Source: Aquilonibacter sp963820185 (lineage in GTDB: Bacteria > Vulcanimicrobiota > Vulcanimicrobiia > Vulcanimicrobiales > Vulcanimicrobiaceae). From it: 64,000 bases of DNA. Shown here one piece after another: positions 25,287 to 34,908 of this stretch; position 1 is the first letter of the stretch, and each line of letters begins with the position of its first letter. Made by a program: the position numbers and the translations under genes. Location: the NCBI GenBank assembly GCA_963820185.1, contig CAWFYV010000007.1:496001-560000 (forward strand), written 5' to 3'. The notes beneath the pieces are model-generated. The model was not told where the DNA came from. It did no database searches and worked only from the letters and a program-made list of their open reading frames with translations.

Positions 25287-27638
25287 TTCTTGGCTTGCGC
25301 CCCTTGGATCGCGTTCCACACTTTCTCTTTGGTCAGCGGCATGTCGATGTGCGTGACGCCCAGCGGTGAAAGCGCGTCGATCACCGCGTTGACGAAGGCT
25401 TGCGGTGACCCGACGTTGGGACTTTCACCGACACCCTTTGCGCCGATCGGATGATGCGGACTCGGTGTGACCGTGTTGCCGGTCTCCCAGTGCGGCGTTT
25501 CGAGCGCGGTCGGGATGAGGTATTCGGTGAAGTCGGTATTGAGATTGTTTCCGCCGCTGTCGTACTTGATCTCTTGCATGAATGCCATCGCGAAGCCCTC
25601 GGTCAGACCGCCGTGAATCTGCCCCTCGACGATCATCGGATTGATCACCACGCCGCAGTCATCGACCGCGAGGAAGCGTCGTACCTTGACCGAGCCGGTG
25701 TCTTTGTCGACATCGACAACGGCAATGTACGTGCCGTTCGGGAACGTCAGGTTCGGCGGATCGTAGTAATAGGTCGCTTCGAGTCCAGGCTCCAGGCCCT
25801 CCGGAAGATTGGTATAGGCGGCAAACGCGACTTCCTTCATCGTCACGGTCTTGCCGGGAACGCCTTTGAGATTGAACTTGTAGTCTTTCCACTCGACGTC
25901 GTCTTCGGACGCCTCCATGAGATGCGCAGCGATCTTGCGCGCCTTCTCGCGGATCCTGCGCGAACACAGAGCGAGTGCACCGCCCGCGACGGGCGTGCTG
26001 CGGCTCGCGTACGTGCCCAGGCCGTAAGGCGCGGTGTCAGTGTCGCCCTCTTCAACGAGCAGCTCTTGTGGATCCAGACCGAGTTCTTCGGCAACGATCT
26101 GTGCCCACGTCGTCTCGTGGCCTTGGCCTTGATGGCGCGTACCCGCGCGCACGATACCCGAACCGGTCGGATGAATGCGAATCTCCGCGCTGTCGAACAT
26201 CTTGATGCCCAAGATATCGAAGTGCTTGCCCGGACCCGCGCCGACGATTTCGGTGAAGGTTGAAACGCCGATGCCCATGTACTCGCCGCGCTTACGCTTC
26301 TCGGCTTGCTCCTTGAGCAATGCATCGTAGCCGATGATGTCGAGCGCCTTCTTTGTGGTGGCCGCGTAGTCGCCGCTATCGTAGGTAAAGCCGAGCGGCG
26401 AATGATACGGAAACTGTTCTTTCTTGATGAAGTTCTGCGTGCGCAATTGCACCGGATCGATTCCGAGCTTGTCGGCGAGGATGTCCATCCCACGCTCGAT
26501 TGCGAACGCCGCTTCGGTCACGCGGAAGGAGCAACGATACGCGATACCGCCGGGTGCCTTATTCGTGAAGTACGCATCGACTTCGGCGAACGCGGTTGGA
26601 AAATCGTAGGACCCGGTTACTATCCCGAACATACCCGCCGGATACTTGCGCGGATCGGCGGCTGCATCGAACGCGCCGTGATCGGCAGTGGTCGAGACTT
26701 TGAGCGCGGTGACTTTGCCGGCCTTGGTTGCGCCGATCTCAACGTCCATGTGGTAATCGCGCGCGAAACCGGTGGTTGTGAGGTTCTCGGTGCGGTTTTC
26801 GACCCACTTAACCGGCACGCCCAAAACCACCGACGCCACGGTTGCCACGACGTAACCCTGGATAGACCGGTACTTTATTCCCGAATCCACCGCCGACATC
26901 GGGTGAGATCACGTGAATCTTGTCTTCGGGAATACCCGTGACGAGCGAAAACGCGGTGCGGTGCACGTGCGGCGCCTGCGACGTCATATAGACGGTAAGG
27001 CGGCCGGTTGCGCCATTCATATCGGAGATGCACCCGCACGGTTCGAGCGGCGCCGGATGACAGCGCGGCGAGAGAATGCGTTCCTTGATCGTGATATCCG
27101 ACGCAGCGAGGGCCGCATCGGTTTTCTCGCGCTCGCCGACCTGCCAGTGATAGATGTGATTGGTCTTCGCCTCGCGGTCATCGCGCAGGATTATTTTGTC
27201 GAGTTTGGCCTGATACGGATCGACGACCGGATCGAGTGGCTCGTATTGGACATCCACGAGTTCGGCGCCATCGGCGGCGATTTCGCGCGACGTTGCGATG
27301 ACGCCCGCGACCTCTTGGTATTGAAAGAGCGCCTTGCCGACAGCGAGCACCATCTGGTTATCCAAACCGTGGAAGGTCGGCAGCCAGCCGAGCTTAGCGG
27401 CGACCAGATCCTCGCCGGTGAGGACGGCCTTTACACCGGGCAGCGCGAGCGCCGCGGTTTTATCGATCTTGGTGATCTTGGCGTGCGCGTACGGACTGTG
27501 TACCAGCGCCAAGAAAAGCATGTTCGGCAGCACGATGTCGTCGAGATAGCGACCCTTGCCGCGGATGAAACGGGGATCTTCCTTGCGCTTCATCGCGACG
27601 CCGATCGAATGACGCTCGGGGAGTTGATCGGTCGTCAT
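25283..27638 (-). CDS. coxL: Aerobic CO dehydrogenase large subunit CoxL, form I, interrupted by an apparent +1 frameshift
   Basis: Molybdenum catalytic subunit that oxidises CO with water to CO2. The first part (27638 down to about 26858) reads well to GGGFGNKVPVYPG; the frame is lost at CCC 26856-26858 on the plus strand (GGG in the gene). The rest continues as YVVATVASVVLGVPVKWVE in the next frame. Removing one G gives an uninterrupted chain of about 780 residues. The active-site loop is AYRCSFR, the form I signature that distinguishes true CO dehydrogenases from form II (AYRGAGR). The stop overlaps coxG; the start overlaps coxS by four bases. Confidence 0.92.
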
Positions 27639-28120
27639 GATGCCACCACCGCCGGCGTCGCATCCGCGGTTGCGGCTTGCTGCACGGCCTTCACGATATT
27701 TTGATACCCGGTGCAGCGGCAGAGGTTGCCGGAGATACCTTCGCGGATCTCGCCCTCGGTCGGTTTAGGATTGTGTTTGAGCAGCGCGTAGCACGTCATC
27801 AGCATGCCCGGTGTGCAGTAGCCGCACTGCAAACCATGCTGGTCCCAAAATGCCTGCTGTAGTGGATGCAGTTTGCCGCCTTGTTCGAGCCCCTCGACCG
27901 TGGTGATCTCGTGGCCGTCGGCTTGTACCGCGAACATCGTGCACGATTTTACCGCACGGTCGCCGTCGAGCACCACGACGCAGCAGCCGCAGTGCGAGGA
28001 ATCGCAGCCAACGTGCGTGCCGGTGAGTCCAAGCGATTCACGTAAGAAGTAGGCCAGCAGCAGGCGCGGTTCAACGTCGCGCTTGTACTCGGTGCCGTTG
28101 ACTTTGACGCTGATGTTCAT
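27635..28120 (-). CDS. coxS: CO dehydrogenase small subunit CoxS (2Fe-2S)
   Basis: Carries two [2Fe-2S] clusters that pass electrons from CoxL to the FAD of CoxM. The plant-ferredoxin-type site is GCDSSHCGCCVVVLDG with a later Cys (VKSCTMF). The second cluster is QCGYCTPGM with CRCTGYQNI. It has 161 residues, the normal length. It overlaps coxL and coxM by four bases each (ATGA-type coupling). Confidence 0.96.
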   Translation of the reverse strand: MNISVKVNGTEYKRDVEPRLLLAYFLRESLGLTGTHVGCDSSHCGCCVVVLDGDRAVKSCTMFAVQADGHEITTVEGLEQGGKLHPLQQAFWDQHGLQCGYCTPGMLMTCYALLKHNPKPTEGEIREGISGNLCRCTGYQNIVKAVQQAATADATPAVVAS

Positions 28121-28998
28121 GCGAGCCCCTTTACGCCAAGACGTTCAAATGCCGAAGCGAGGGCGCGTCCGACTAGGACGCCGGCCATCGCTTTCTTGTA
28201 CTGCACTGAGCCGCGGTTATCGGCAGTCGGATCGGCGAGTTTCTCTGCTTCGCGCGCGGCCGCAGCGATCAGCTGCGTGCTCGGCTTCTGGCCGACTAGT
28301 AATTTCTCGGCCTCGCTGACGCGCAACGCCTTCGCTCCCACCGCGCCGATTGCAACGCCGGCGGCGCTAATCTTCCCGTCACTTCCGAGCGTGATGCGCG
28401 CGCCCGCAGATGCCGTCGCGAAATCGCCGACTTTACGCTCGAGTTTCTGATACGAGCCGCGCGTGGCGGCGTCGGGCGTCGGGAAGCGCACTTCGATCGC
28501 CATCTCGCCGTCTTTAACCGCGGTCGTGTACGAATCGACGATGAAGTCGTCGATCGTCACGATGCGTTCGCCGCTCTTCGAGCGCAGTACCACTTGCGCG
28601 CGCGCGGCCAGCGCGGCGACCGGCCAATCACCGGCGGGATCGTTGTGGCACAAGCTGCCGACGACCGTTCCCGTCTGGCGTACAACCGGATCGGCGACGA
28701 CCGACGAGACGTCGGCGATCAGCGGGTAGCGCTGCGCGATCAGTGGAGAAACCTCGAGTGCAAAATCGCGCGCGCATGCACCCACGTGCAAGAAACCATC
28801 GCTTTCGCGGACGTACGCGAGTTCAGCGATCGGGTTGATGTCGACTAGGACGGCAGGGCGGGCGAGCCGGTAGCGCATCGCCGGTATCAGGCTCATGCCG
28901 CCGGCAAGGATGCGGGCGTCGTCGCCGTGCGCTGCGAGTGCGCTGAGTGCTTCGTCTATCGAGCGCGCCCGCTGGTAATCGAACTGGGCTGGAAACAT
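28117..28998 (-). CDS. coxM: CO dehydrogenase medium subunit CoxM (FAD)
   Basis: FAD subunit that hands electrons to the quinone pool. The FAD motifs are ILAGGMSLIPAMRYR and the second loop TVVGSLCHNDPAGDWP, and a CO_deh_flav_C domain follows (about 175-280). The 293 residues start at ATG 28998, which has GGAGG five bases upstream; an ATG 12 bases earlier overlaps that site. It is the first gene of the operon, so the promoter should lie in 28999-29086, where a T-rich stretch is seen but no clear consensus boxes. Confidence 0.94.
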   Translation of the reverse strand: MFPAQFDYQRARSIDEALSALAAHGDDARILAGGMSLIPAMRYRLARPAVLVDINPIAELAYVRESDGFLHVGACARDFALEVSPLIAQRYPLIADVSSVVADPVVRQTGTVVGSLCHNDPAGDWPVAALAARAQVVLRSKSGERIVTIDDFIVDSYTTAVKDGEMAIEVRFPTPDAATRGSYQKLERKVGDFATASAGARITLGSDGKISAAGVAIGAVGAKALRVSEAEKLLVGQKPSTQLIAAAAREAEKLADPTADNRGSVQYKKAMAGVLVGRALASAFERLGVKGLA

Positions 28999-29086
28999 GC
29001 GTTCCTCCAATCCGTGGTGGGCTGGCTACGATTCGTGGACGAGCTCAAAAACCCCCGGCGTGCGTACGCGGTTCAGACGCCGATCG

Positions 29087-30475
29087 CTAGTTCGGTGCGT
29101 GTGCCGGAACGGTCACCATCCCAAGTCCAGCCAGCTTGTCCGATTTATCTATCATTGCGGTGAAGATGCCCCGATTCACGCCGAACATGACGTGATACGT
29201 ATAAAGCACGCCGGTGCTCGTGTAGGCCTTGCTCCAGAACTTTAGGTCGGTCAGCGGGCCGCTCGCTTTCATCTGTCTCACGATGCCGGGAACTGCAATG
29301 GCGGCGAGGACCTCCATCTGCGCGCGATCGTCGTCGCCGTTGCTGAAGTCCGCTAAGAGCGCCTTGAGCCGCGCGGTCATTGCAGGCGCACCGTCGATAT
29401 ATGCGGTCGCCGGTAGCGGAGCTTGCAGATTTACTCCGAGATACGTATGGAGCGCCTGCGCGACGATTGGACTCGTGCTGTAATTTCCGCTGCCAACCAC
29501 GGCTACGGCGAAGCCGCGTTCGGGAACCATTTCATTGTCAGCCCGATATCCAGGCTCACCGCCATGATGCCCGACTACCGTCGCGTCACCAATGACCGAA
29601 ACAAACACGCCGAGCGCGTCGCGCACGCCTGGTGCGTATGTCGCAAAAGAAACGGTTCGCTGCATCTCCGCAAAGGTTTTCGGCTCGAGCACCTGCGCTC
29701 GCATCAACGCGATGTCAAACCGCGCAAGATCCTCGGCGGTGGAAAAGACGTCGCCACACGCATAGTACCAACTCCAATCGCCGGGATCGCCGTCGAATGG
29801 CGGCCCGACGTCCTTTGGGAGCGCGGGAGCGACGAAGGTGTGCTGCATGCCGGCTGGCTTGAAGATGTGCTCGTACTCGTACTGGGCGAGCGGAAGACCC
29901 GACACATGCTCCACGATCTGCCCGAGCACGACGTAGCCGGTGTTGCTGTAATTCCAATCTGAACCAGGTGAAAAGTCAAGTGGCCTTGGCAATACGCTGG
30001 AGATGATGTCGGCCGGCGTCGTCTTCCGCATCACAGCCCCGTCGACGAACGCGTCATCCAGATAGTTCGGCAGTCCACTAGTGTGGTCAAGCAGTTGTCG
30101 AACCGTAATGCCGCGCAGTGCGGCGTATTGTGGCAAATACGTCGCGATATCGCCATCTAGCGCAATCTTGCCGGTTTGCACCAACTGCCATGTGCACACC
30201 GCCGTGAACATCTTGCTGACGGAACCAACCGAGAAGGCTGTTTTCGGGTCCGCGCCACCTAACGTTTGCGAGGCCACGATCTTGCCGCCGAGAACCACGG
30301 CGACGGAGAGTGATTTCGCCGCCTTCGATTGAATTTGCGTAAGCGCCGCGCTCGTTACCGGAGCTAGAGGTAGTGTGCCGGAAGCCGCGATGCACGCCGC
30401 CACTAAAAGCGTTAGGGCAGCGAGGCGCGGAGCGCTACTGCGCGGGTGGGAACTGTATTCCGGCAATCTTGCCAT
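29087..30475 (-). CDS. Secreted serine hydrolase, class C beta-lactamase/EstB family, with extra C-terminal domain
   Basis: A signal peptide (about residues 15-43) precedes a beta-lactamase-like domain. The nucleophile is in SVGSVSKMF (SxxK), the Tyr-x-Asn motif is YSNTGY and the third box is HHGGEPGY. This family contains esterases and D-aminopeptidases as well as beta-lactamases, so the substrate cannot be assigned. The last 95 residues or so (from MTARLKALLADFSNGDDDRA) match the whole mature part of the preceding small gene. The ATG at 30475 overlaps that gene by 41 bases. Confidence 0.85.
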   Translation of the reverse strand: MARLPEYSSHPRSSAPRLAALTLLVAACIAASGTLPLAPVTSAALTQIQSKAAKSLSVAVVLGGKIVASQTLGGADPKTAFSVGSVSKMFTAVCTWQLVQTGKIALDGDIATYLPQYAALRGITVRQLLDHTSGLPNYLDDAFVDGAVMRKTTPADIISSVLPRPLDFSPGSDWNYSNTGYVVLGQIVEHVSGLPLAQYEYEHIFKPAGMQHTFVAPALPKDVGPPFDGDPGDWSWYYACGDVFSTAEDLARFDIALMRAQVLEPKTFAEMQRTVSFATYAPGVRDALGVFVSVIGDATVVGHHGGEPGYRADNEMVPERGFAVAVVGSGNYSTSPIVAQALHTYLGVNLQAPLPATAYIDGAPAMTARLKALLADFSNGDDDRAQMEVLAAIAVPGIVRQMKASGPLTDLKFWSKAYTSTGVLYTYHVMFGVNRGIFTAMIDKSDKLAGLGMVTVPAHAPN

Positions 30476-30857
30476 CTTTATCCAGGACGAACACCTCGTT
30501 GAGTGTCGCGGTTTTGAACACCACGCGATAGACGTACGCCGTCATGTCACCGGCGACGGGCTGTTGCCCGAGCGGTGTAAAGCTTTGCGGATCGCCCAAT
30601 GGACCGAACTGCCCGATGATGAGCTTCACAGTATCCGCAGTCAGAAGCGCATTCATCTTTTCATCTAGCTGCGATCGATCGATGTCGCCGGTCTGTAGGC
30701 GATGCAGCCACTCCTTCGCCCTGGCTGTGACGGCTGGGCTAGCGTCCGGGGCCGCCGACGCCATCACGTTAGGGGAAGACGTTGGAGCGTCTGCGACAGC
30801 AAAGGCCGTGCCGGAGACGAGGAGTAGCGAAAGCATAGCTAAACCGAAGATGCGCAT
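30435..30857 (-). CDS. Small secreted protein, stand-alone copy of the hydrolase C-terminal domain
   Basis: 140 residues: a signal peptide (about 1-20), an Ala/Ser/Pro linker and then a domain with TARAKEWLHRLQTGDIDRSQ. This aligns along its length with the C terminus of the following serine hydrolase (TARLKALLADFSNGDDDRAQ, and further YVYRVVFKTATLNEVFVLDKDGK against YHVMFGVNRGIFTAMIDKSDK when compared in pieces). The function is unknown, possibly substrate or partner binding outside the inner membrane. It overlaps and is coupled to the hydrolase gene. Confidence 0.75.
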   Translation of the reverse strand: MRIFGLAMLSLLLVSGTAFAVADAPTSSPNVMASAAPDASPAVTARAKEWLHRLQTGDIDRSQLDEKMNALLTADTVKLIIGQFGPLGDPQSFTPLGQQPVAGDMTAYVYRVVFKTATLNEVFVLDKDGKIAGIQFPPAQ

Positions 30858-30908
30858 GACTCGCCCTTAGCGTTGGCGGCGCTGCGCTCCTCTGGTCCGT
30901 AGTACCCA

Positions 30909-32771
30909 TCAGAGTTGAATTTCGATACCTAAACCGACGCGGCGGTCGGGCGGTATTCCCATATCGTCGACGAGCGAGCGCGAGACGCGTGAGAGCCACG
31001 AAAAGAGCCCGCGTTGCCATGCGCGCATGCCGCCGCGCTGCAATCCTGCGATGATCGGCGCGGAGTAGAAGAAGGTCGTGCGTTCGTCGTCGATGTCGAA
31101 TCCAAGCTTATCGCACGCGCGGAAGATGTAATGCAGCGACGGCTCTTCCATATACCCAAAGCTCGCCTTGAGGACGAACAATGAGGGGGCGATTTTTTCA
31201 AGCGACACGCGACGCGTCTGCTCGACGTACGGCCGTGATGCCGGCGTGAGTGTGAGCAACACGATCATCTTGTCGCGCAGAAACGCCGGCATCCACTCAT
31301 GATGTCGTACAAACGGCACGCCGGCGGGATCGCTCGTGAGCAGCACGGTGCACCCGGTCGGCGTTACCGGTGCCTTGTGCTCGGCGAGATATTCGGCAAT
31401 CGGCTGCTGATCGACCGTTAGCGCGCGCGCGAGCGCGCGGCGCCCGCGCAGCCAGGTCAGCGAGACAAATGCGAGGACGACGCTGACCGCGATCGGCACC
31501 CACGCGCCGTCGAGGAACTTGGGCAATCCCGAGGTCACGAAGACGACATCAATCAGCACGAAGAGGCTAATTCCCGGGATGACGAAGCGCTTCTTCCACT
31601 TAAAGACGGTGGTCGCGACGACGAAGAATGCCAGCGTCGTTGCTAGCATCGTGCACGCCACCGCCAACCCATACATTGCCGCGAGACGTTCGCTGCTGCG
31701 GAAGGTGAAGACCAGGATCAGGCACACGACGGCCAGCAACGTATTTACAAACGGAATGTAGACCTGACCGCGCTGCTCCTGGGAAGTATGAATCACCCGC
31801 ATCCGCGGCGAGAGGTTGAGCGCGATTGCCTGCTCGCAGAGCGTGAACGCGCCCGAGATTAGCGCCTGCGACGCGATGACGGTTGCAAGCGTAGCGAGTA
31901 CGACCATCGGAATGAGCATCCATCCGCCGGTGAGCGCGTAAAACGGCGAATCGATCGCCTTGGGATCGCCCAACATGAACGCGCCTTGCCCGAAGTAGTT
32001 GAGCAGCAGCGCCGGAAAGACCACGCCGTACCACGCCCAGGTGATTGGAATGCGTCCGAAGTGCGAGAGGTCGGCGTAGAGCGCCTCGGCGCCGGTAAGC
32101 GCCAAAATCACGCCGCCGAAGATCAAATAGCCATAGATGCCATGGTGAAAGACGTACCGGAACGCCCAATACGGATTGATGGCCGCGATGATCGCGGGGT
32201 GACCCGCAATGGCGATCGCGCCCGCGATAGCGATCGCGACGAACCACAGCAACATCACCGGTCCGAACAGCGCGCCGACGCGCGCCGTGCCGCGCGACTG
32301 AATCAGAAAGAGTACGAGCAGCACGCTCGCGGAGATCGGTACGATATACGGCTGCGCCGCGCTTGTTGCAACGTTGAGGCCTTCGACCGCCGAAACCACC
32401 GAGATCGCGGGCGTAATCATGCCGTCACCGATGAGCATCGCGGCACCGACGACCACGACCGGAATGAGCCAGCGCGTCGTCGTCAACTTGCCGAGCAGTT
32501 TCGGTGGCTGCGCGAGTGCAAGCAGTGCGAGAATACCGCCTTCGCCCTCATGGTCCACGCGCATGAGCACGCCGACGTATTTGATGCACACGACGACGAT
32601 CAACGCCCATGCGAGCAGCGAAATGATGCCCAAGACATTGGGGAGCGTGACCGTGGTGTTGGTTGATGTGAAGCAGGTGTTCAGCGTGTAGAGCGGGCTC
32701 GTGCCGATGTCGCCAAACACGACGCCCAGCGCAGCAAGTGCCAAGGGTCCTGGAACCTGCGGGCGGCGCAT
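30909..32771 (-). CDS. kup: Potassium uptake protein Kup
   Basis: Proton-coupled K+ importer of the KUP/HAK family. The 620 residues hold about twelve helices and a cytosolic C-terminal domain. The start shows ALAALGVVFGDIGTSPLYTL, diagnostic for the family, and YFGQGAFML lies in the middle. The ATG at 32771 has no strong Shine-Dalgarno. The gene is divergent from blaI, and the BlaI-type operator at 32818-32841 lies in the shared 84-base gap, so co-regulation is possible. Confidence 0.95.
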   Translation of the reverse strand: MRRPQVPGPLALAALGVVFGDIGTSPLYTLNTCFTSTNTTVTLPNVLGIISLLAWALIVVVCIKYVGVLMRVDHEGEGGILALLALAQPPKLLGKLTTTRWLIPVVVVGAAMLIGDGMITPAISVVSAVEGLNVATSAAQPYIVPISASVLLVLFLIQSRGTARVGALFGPVMLLWFVAIAIAGAIAIAGHPAIIAAINPYWAFRYVFHHGIYGYLIFGGVILALTGAEALYADLSHFGRIPITWAWYGVVFPALLLNYFGQGAFMLGDPKAIDSPFYALTGGWMLIPMVVLATLATVIASQALISGAFTLCEQAIALNLSPRMRVIHTSQEQRGQVYIPFVNTLLAVVCLILVFTFRSSERLAAMYGLAVACTMLATTLAFFVVATTVFKWKKRFVIPGISLFVLIDVVFVTSGLPKFLDGAWVPIAVSVVLAFVSLTWLRGRRALARALTVDQQPIAEYLAEHKAPVTPTGCTVLLTSDPAGVPFVRHHEWMPAFLRDKMIVLLTLTPASRPYVEQTRRVSLEKIAPSLFVLKASFGYMEEPSLHYIFRACDKLGFDIDDERTTFFYSAPIIAGLQRGGMRAWQRGLFSWLSRVSRSLVDDMGIPPDRRVGLGIEIQL

Positions 32772-32789
32772 GCGGCCGCGCTTCGCCGA

Positions 32790-32818
32790 TTGACAGCGGC
32801 CCTCCCACGGGGTATGCT
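32790..32818 (+). promoter_or_regulatory. Sigma-70 type promoter of the blaI-M56 operon
   Basis: A perfect TTGACA at 32790-32795, a 17-base spacer and TATGCT at 32813-32818. This is the best consensus promoter in the window. The operator palindrome begins at the last base of the -10 box, so bound repressor would block RNA polymerase. Confidence 0.75.
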
Positions 32819-32841
32819 GATACCTAATTCGTTAGGTATCA
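32818..32841. promoter_or_regulatory. Operator palindrome for the BlaI-type repressor
   Basis: TGATACCTAA at 32818-32827 and TTAGGTATCA at 32832-32841 are exact mirror images around TTCG. The site overlaps the -10 end and the expected transcription start and precedes the blaI ribosome site (GGAGGTAAGG). BlaI/MecI dimers bind such dyads, although the classic core is TACA-N-TGTA, so autoregulation is inference from position. Confidence 0.75.
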
Positions 32842-32855
32842 GGCCGGAGGTAAGG

Positions 32856-33236
32856 ATGCCCCGTAAGCGCTCCGAGACACTCACCGAAGGCGAGCAGCGT
32901 CTCATGGAAGTCATTTGGACGCGAGGCAGCGCGACCGTCGCGGAAGTGCTCGAGGCGATTCCCGAGCGCGAACGGCCCGCGTTTAACACCGTGCAAACGA
33001 TGCTCCGGATCATGGAGAAGAAGGGCTATCTGCGCCATGAAGAGCGTGGCCGCGCTTTTATTTATCACAGTAAGGTCGAACGCGACGACGCTGCGCGCGC
33101 GGCCGTGCAGAATGTCGTTAAGCGATTTTTCAACAACTCGGCCGGCCTGCTCGCCGTGCGCTTGCTCGAGAACGAAGAGCTCTCCTCACAAGAGCTGACG
33201 CAGATGCGCCGGTTGATCGACGAGGCGACGGAGTAA
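32856..33236 (+). CDS. BlaI/MecI/CopY-family transcriptional repressor
   Basis: 126 residues: a winged helix (about 8-75, TEGEQRLMEVIWTRGSATVAE, broken here after VIW as a family mark, and FNTVQTMLRIMEKKGYL) and a C-terminal dimerisation region (NNSAGLLAVRLLEN) that is the usual cleavage site area. The ATG at 32856 follows GGAGGTAAGG. It is coupled to the M56 sensor gene (TAATG). The pair forms a protease-triggered derepression switch in known systems. Confidence 0.92.
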   Translation: MPRKRSETLTEGEQRLMEVIWTRGSATVAEVLEAIPERERPAFNTVQTMLRIMEKKGYLRHEERGRAFIYHSKVERDDAARAAVQNVVKRFFNNSAGLLAVRLLENEELSSQELTQMRRLIDEATE

Positions 33237-34901
33237 TGAGCATGGCGCATCTCTTTTGGGCGATGATCAATGCGCTCTGGCAGAGCGCCGCGATTGCACT
33301 GACGGTCGGCGCGACATTACGCTTCATTCCCCGTACGACGGCGGCACAGCGCTATGCGCTATGGTGTGCGGTGCTCGTCGCGGCGGCGCTTTTGCCGATC
33401 GCCGATCTTGCGATGCCCTCCCGCACGATCGCGCTGCCGGTCAATGCGCCGCCGGCGCCGGTGGTCGCGCGCGTCGTGACCCAAGTCTCGCAAATCGTCG
33501 CGCAACCCATCGCGGTGAAGCCCATCGCAGCGCAGGTACTTCCAGTCGCGCGAAGGGAGCGCTGGTTGCCCTCACCGTTGCTCGTGCTGTGGTTGGCGAT
33601 TGCGGCAGCACTTCTCGTACGTCTGATTCTTGCCTATGCATCTCTGCGCACTGTCAAGTCGTCGCTCGAGCCGAGCGACGTGCTCACGGCGCGGGTGAAG
33701 AACTTCAGCGGCGTGTGGTCGCGCCATGCGGTCGTCGGCGTCTCGTCGCGCGTCGCCGAGCCGTGCGCGATCGGCTTCCTCCATCCGGCGATTGCACTGT
33801 CGACCGAGATGGCCTTGGCACTATCCGACGGCGATCTCGAACGCGTGCTGCGCCACGAATACGCGCACGTGCGGCGCTACGACGACTACGCCAACCTGCT
33901 GCAGCGCCTCTTCGCCGCGGTGTTGTGGTTCAATCCGGTCATTCACTTTGCCGGCCGTGCAATGGCAATCGAACGCGAGATCGCGTGCGACGATGCCGCC
34001 GCGGCGGCCTCCGACGAGCGCGTTGCATTTGCGCGCTGCCTCTACGAAATCGCGCGTTCGTGCACCGCAGCGCCGCCACGCCGCCGCAGCTGGATTTATC
34101 GGCACGCGCCGTCAGATCGCCGTGCGCGTGGCGCGACTCGTCGAGCGTAACCACAATGCATCGACGCGGCTCGGTTCCTTTGGAAAGATCACCGCAATCA
34201 CGGTGCTCGCGGTCTCGCTCGCCCTTGCCGGCGTACACCTGACCGCGCTTGCCGTGCCGGCGCCTGCGCCACTGCAGCCGGTCGCGGCTTCGGCTGAACC
34301 GCCGATCGAAAAGCCCGTTCTGCGCGTGGAGCCCGTGCAGAAGATCGCTGCGCCAAAAGCCAAGCCGGTTAAGACGGAAACAAAAACGCAGACAAAGACG
34401 GTTGTTGAAACACGCGTAGTCGAGCGCGTCGCCGTCGCGACCGCGCCGCCGCCCCCGCCCGTCGATCCGACTGCGGCTCCGGCGCCGACGCCGATGATGT
34501 ACTATCACTACCACTCGACGATGCGCACGACGACGCGAAGATCCGGCCCCGATTTAATGGACGCGCTCTCGAGTGCCGGATTCAAGAACCTCTCGATCGA
34601 CGATCTCATCATGCTCGCCAACCGCGGTGTCAGCCCACAACTCATCGCTGAACTGCACGCGCACGGACTCACGCCGATGCCCGCGCAGTCGCTCGCGCGG
34701 ATCGCCGACTCGGGCATCAGCGGTGCGTACATCGGCGGCCTCGCACAGCTCGGATACGGCAATCTCTCGATCGACGACTACATTCGTTTGCACGACGCCG
34801 GCGTAACGCTCAACTTCGTGCAGCGGCTGCAGCGCTCGGGACTCATCAACGGACGTGCAACCGTCGACCAACTGATCAAACTGGCCAACGCCGGAGTGTA
34901 G
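33236..34901 (+). CDS. M56-family (BlaR1-like) membrane sensor peptidase with C-terminal repeats, interrupted by an apparent +1 frameshift
   Basis: Membrane zinc protease expected to act on the BlaI-type partner. The first frame has about four helices and the zinc motif RHEYAHVRR (HExxH at residues 207-211) with EREIACDDAA as the downstream Glu. The frame is lost within the GCC-rich stretch at about 34068-34090 and resumes one base later as GFIGTRRQIAVRVARLV. It then gives a last helix (ITVLAVSLALAGV), a Lys/Thr/Pro-rich linker and four repeats of about 29 residues (LGYGNLSIDDYIRLHDAGV). No penicillin-binding SxxK domain is present, so the repeats probably form the external sensor. Confidence 0.85.
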
Positions 34902-34908
34902 GAGAACC

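Noticed and set aside
29087..30475. True antibiotic-resistance beta-lactamase
   Set aside because: The SxxK, YxN and HGG boxes fit the broad class C/esterase family; nothing specific supports resistance.
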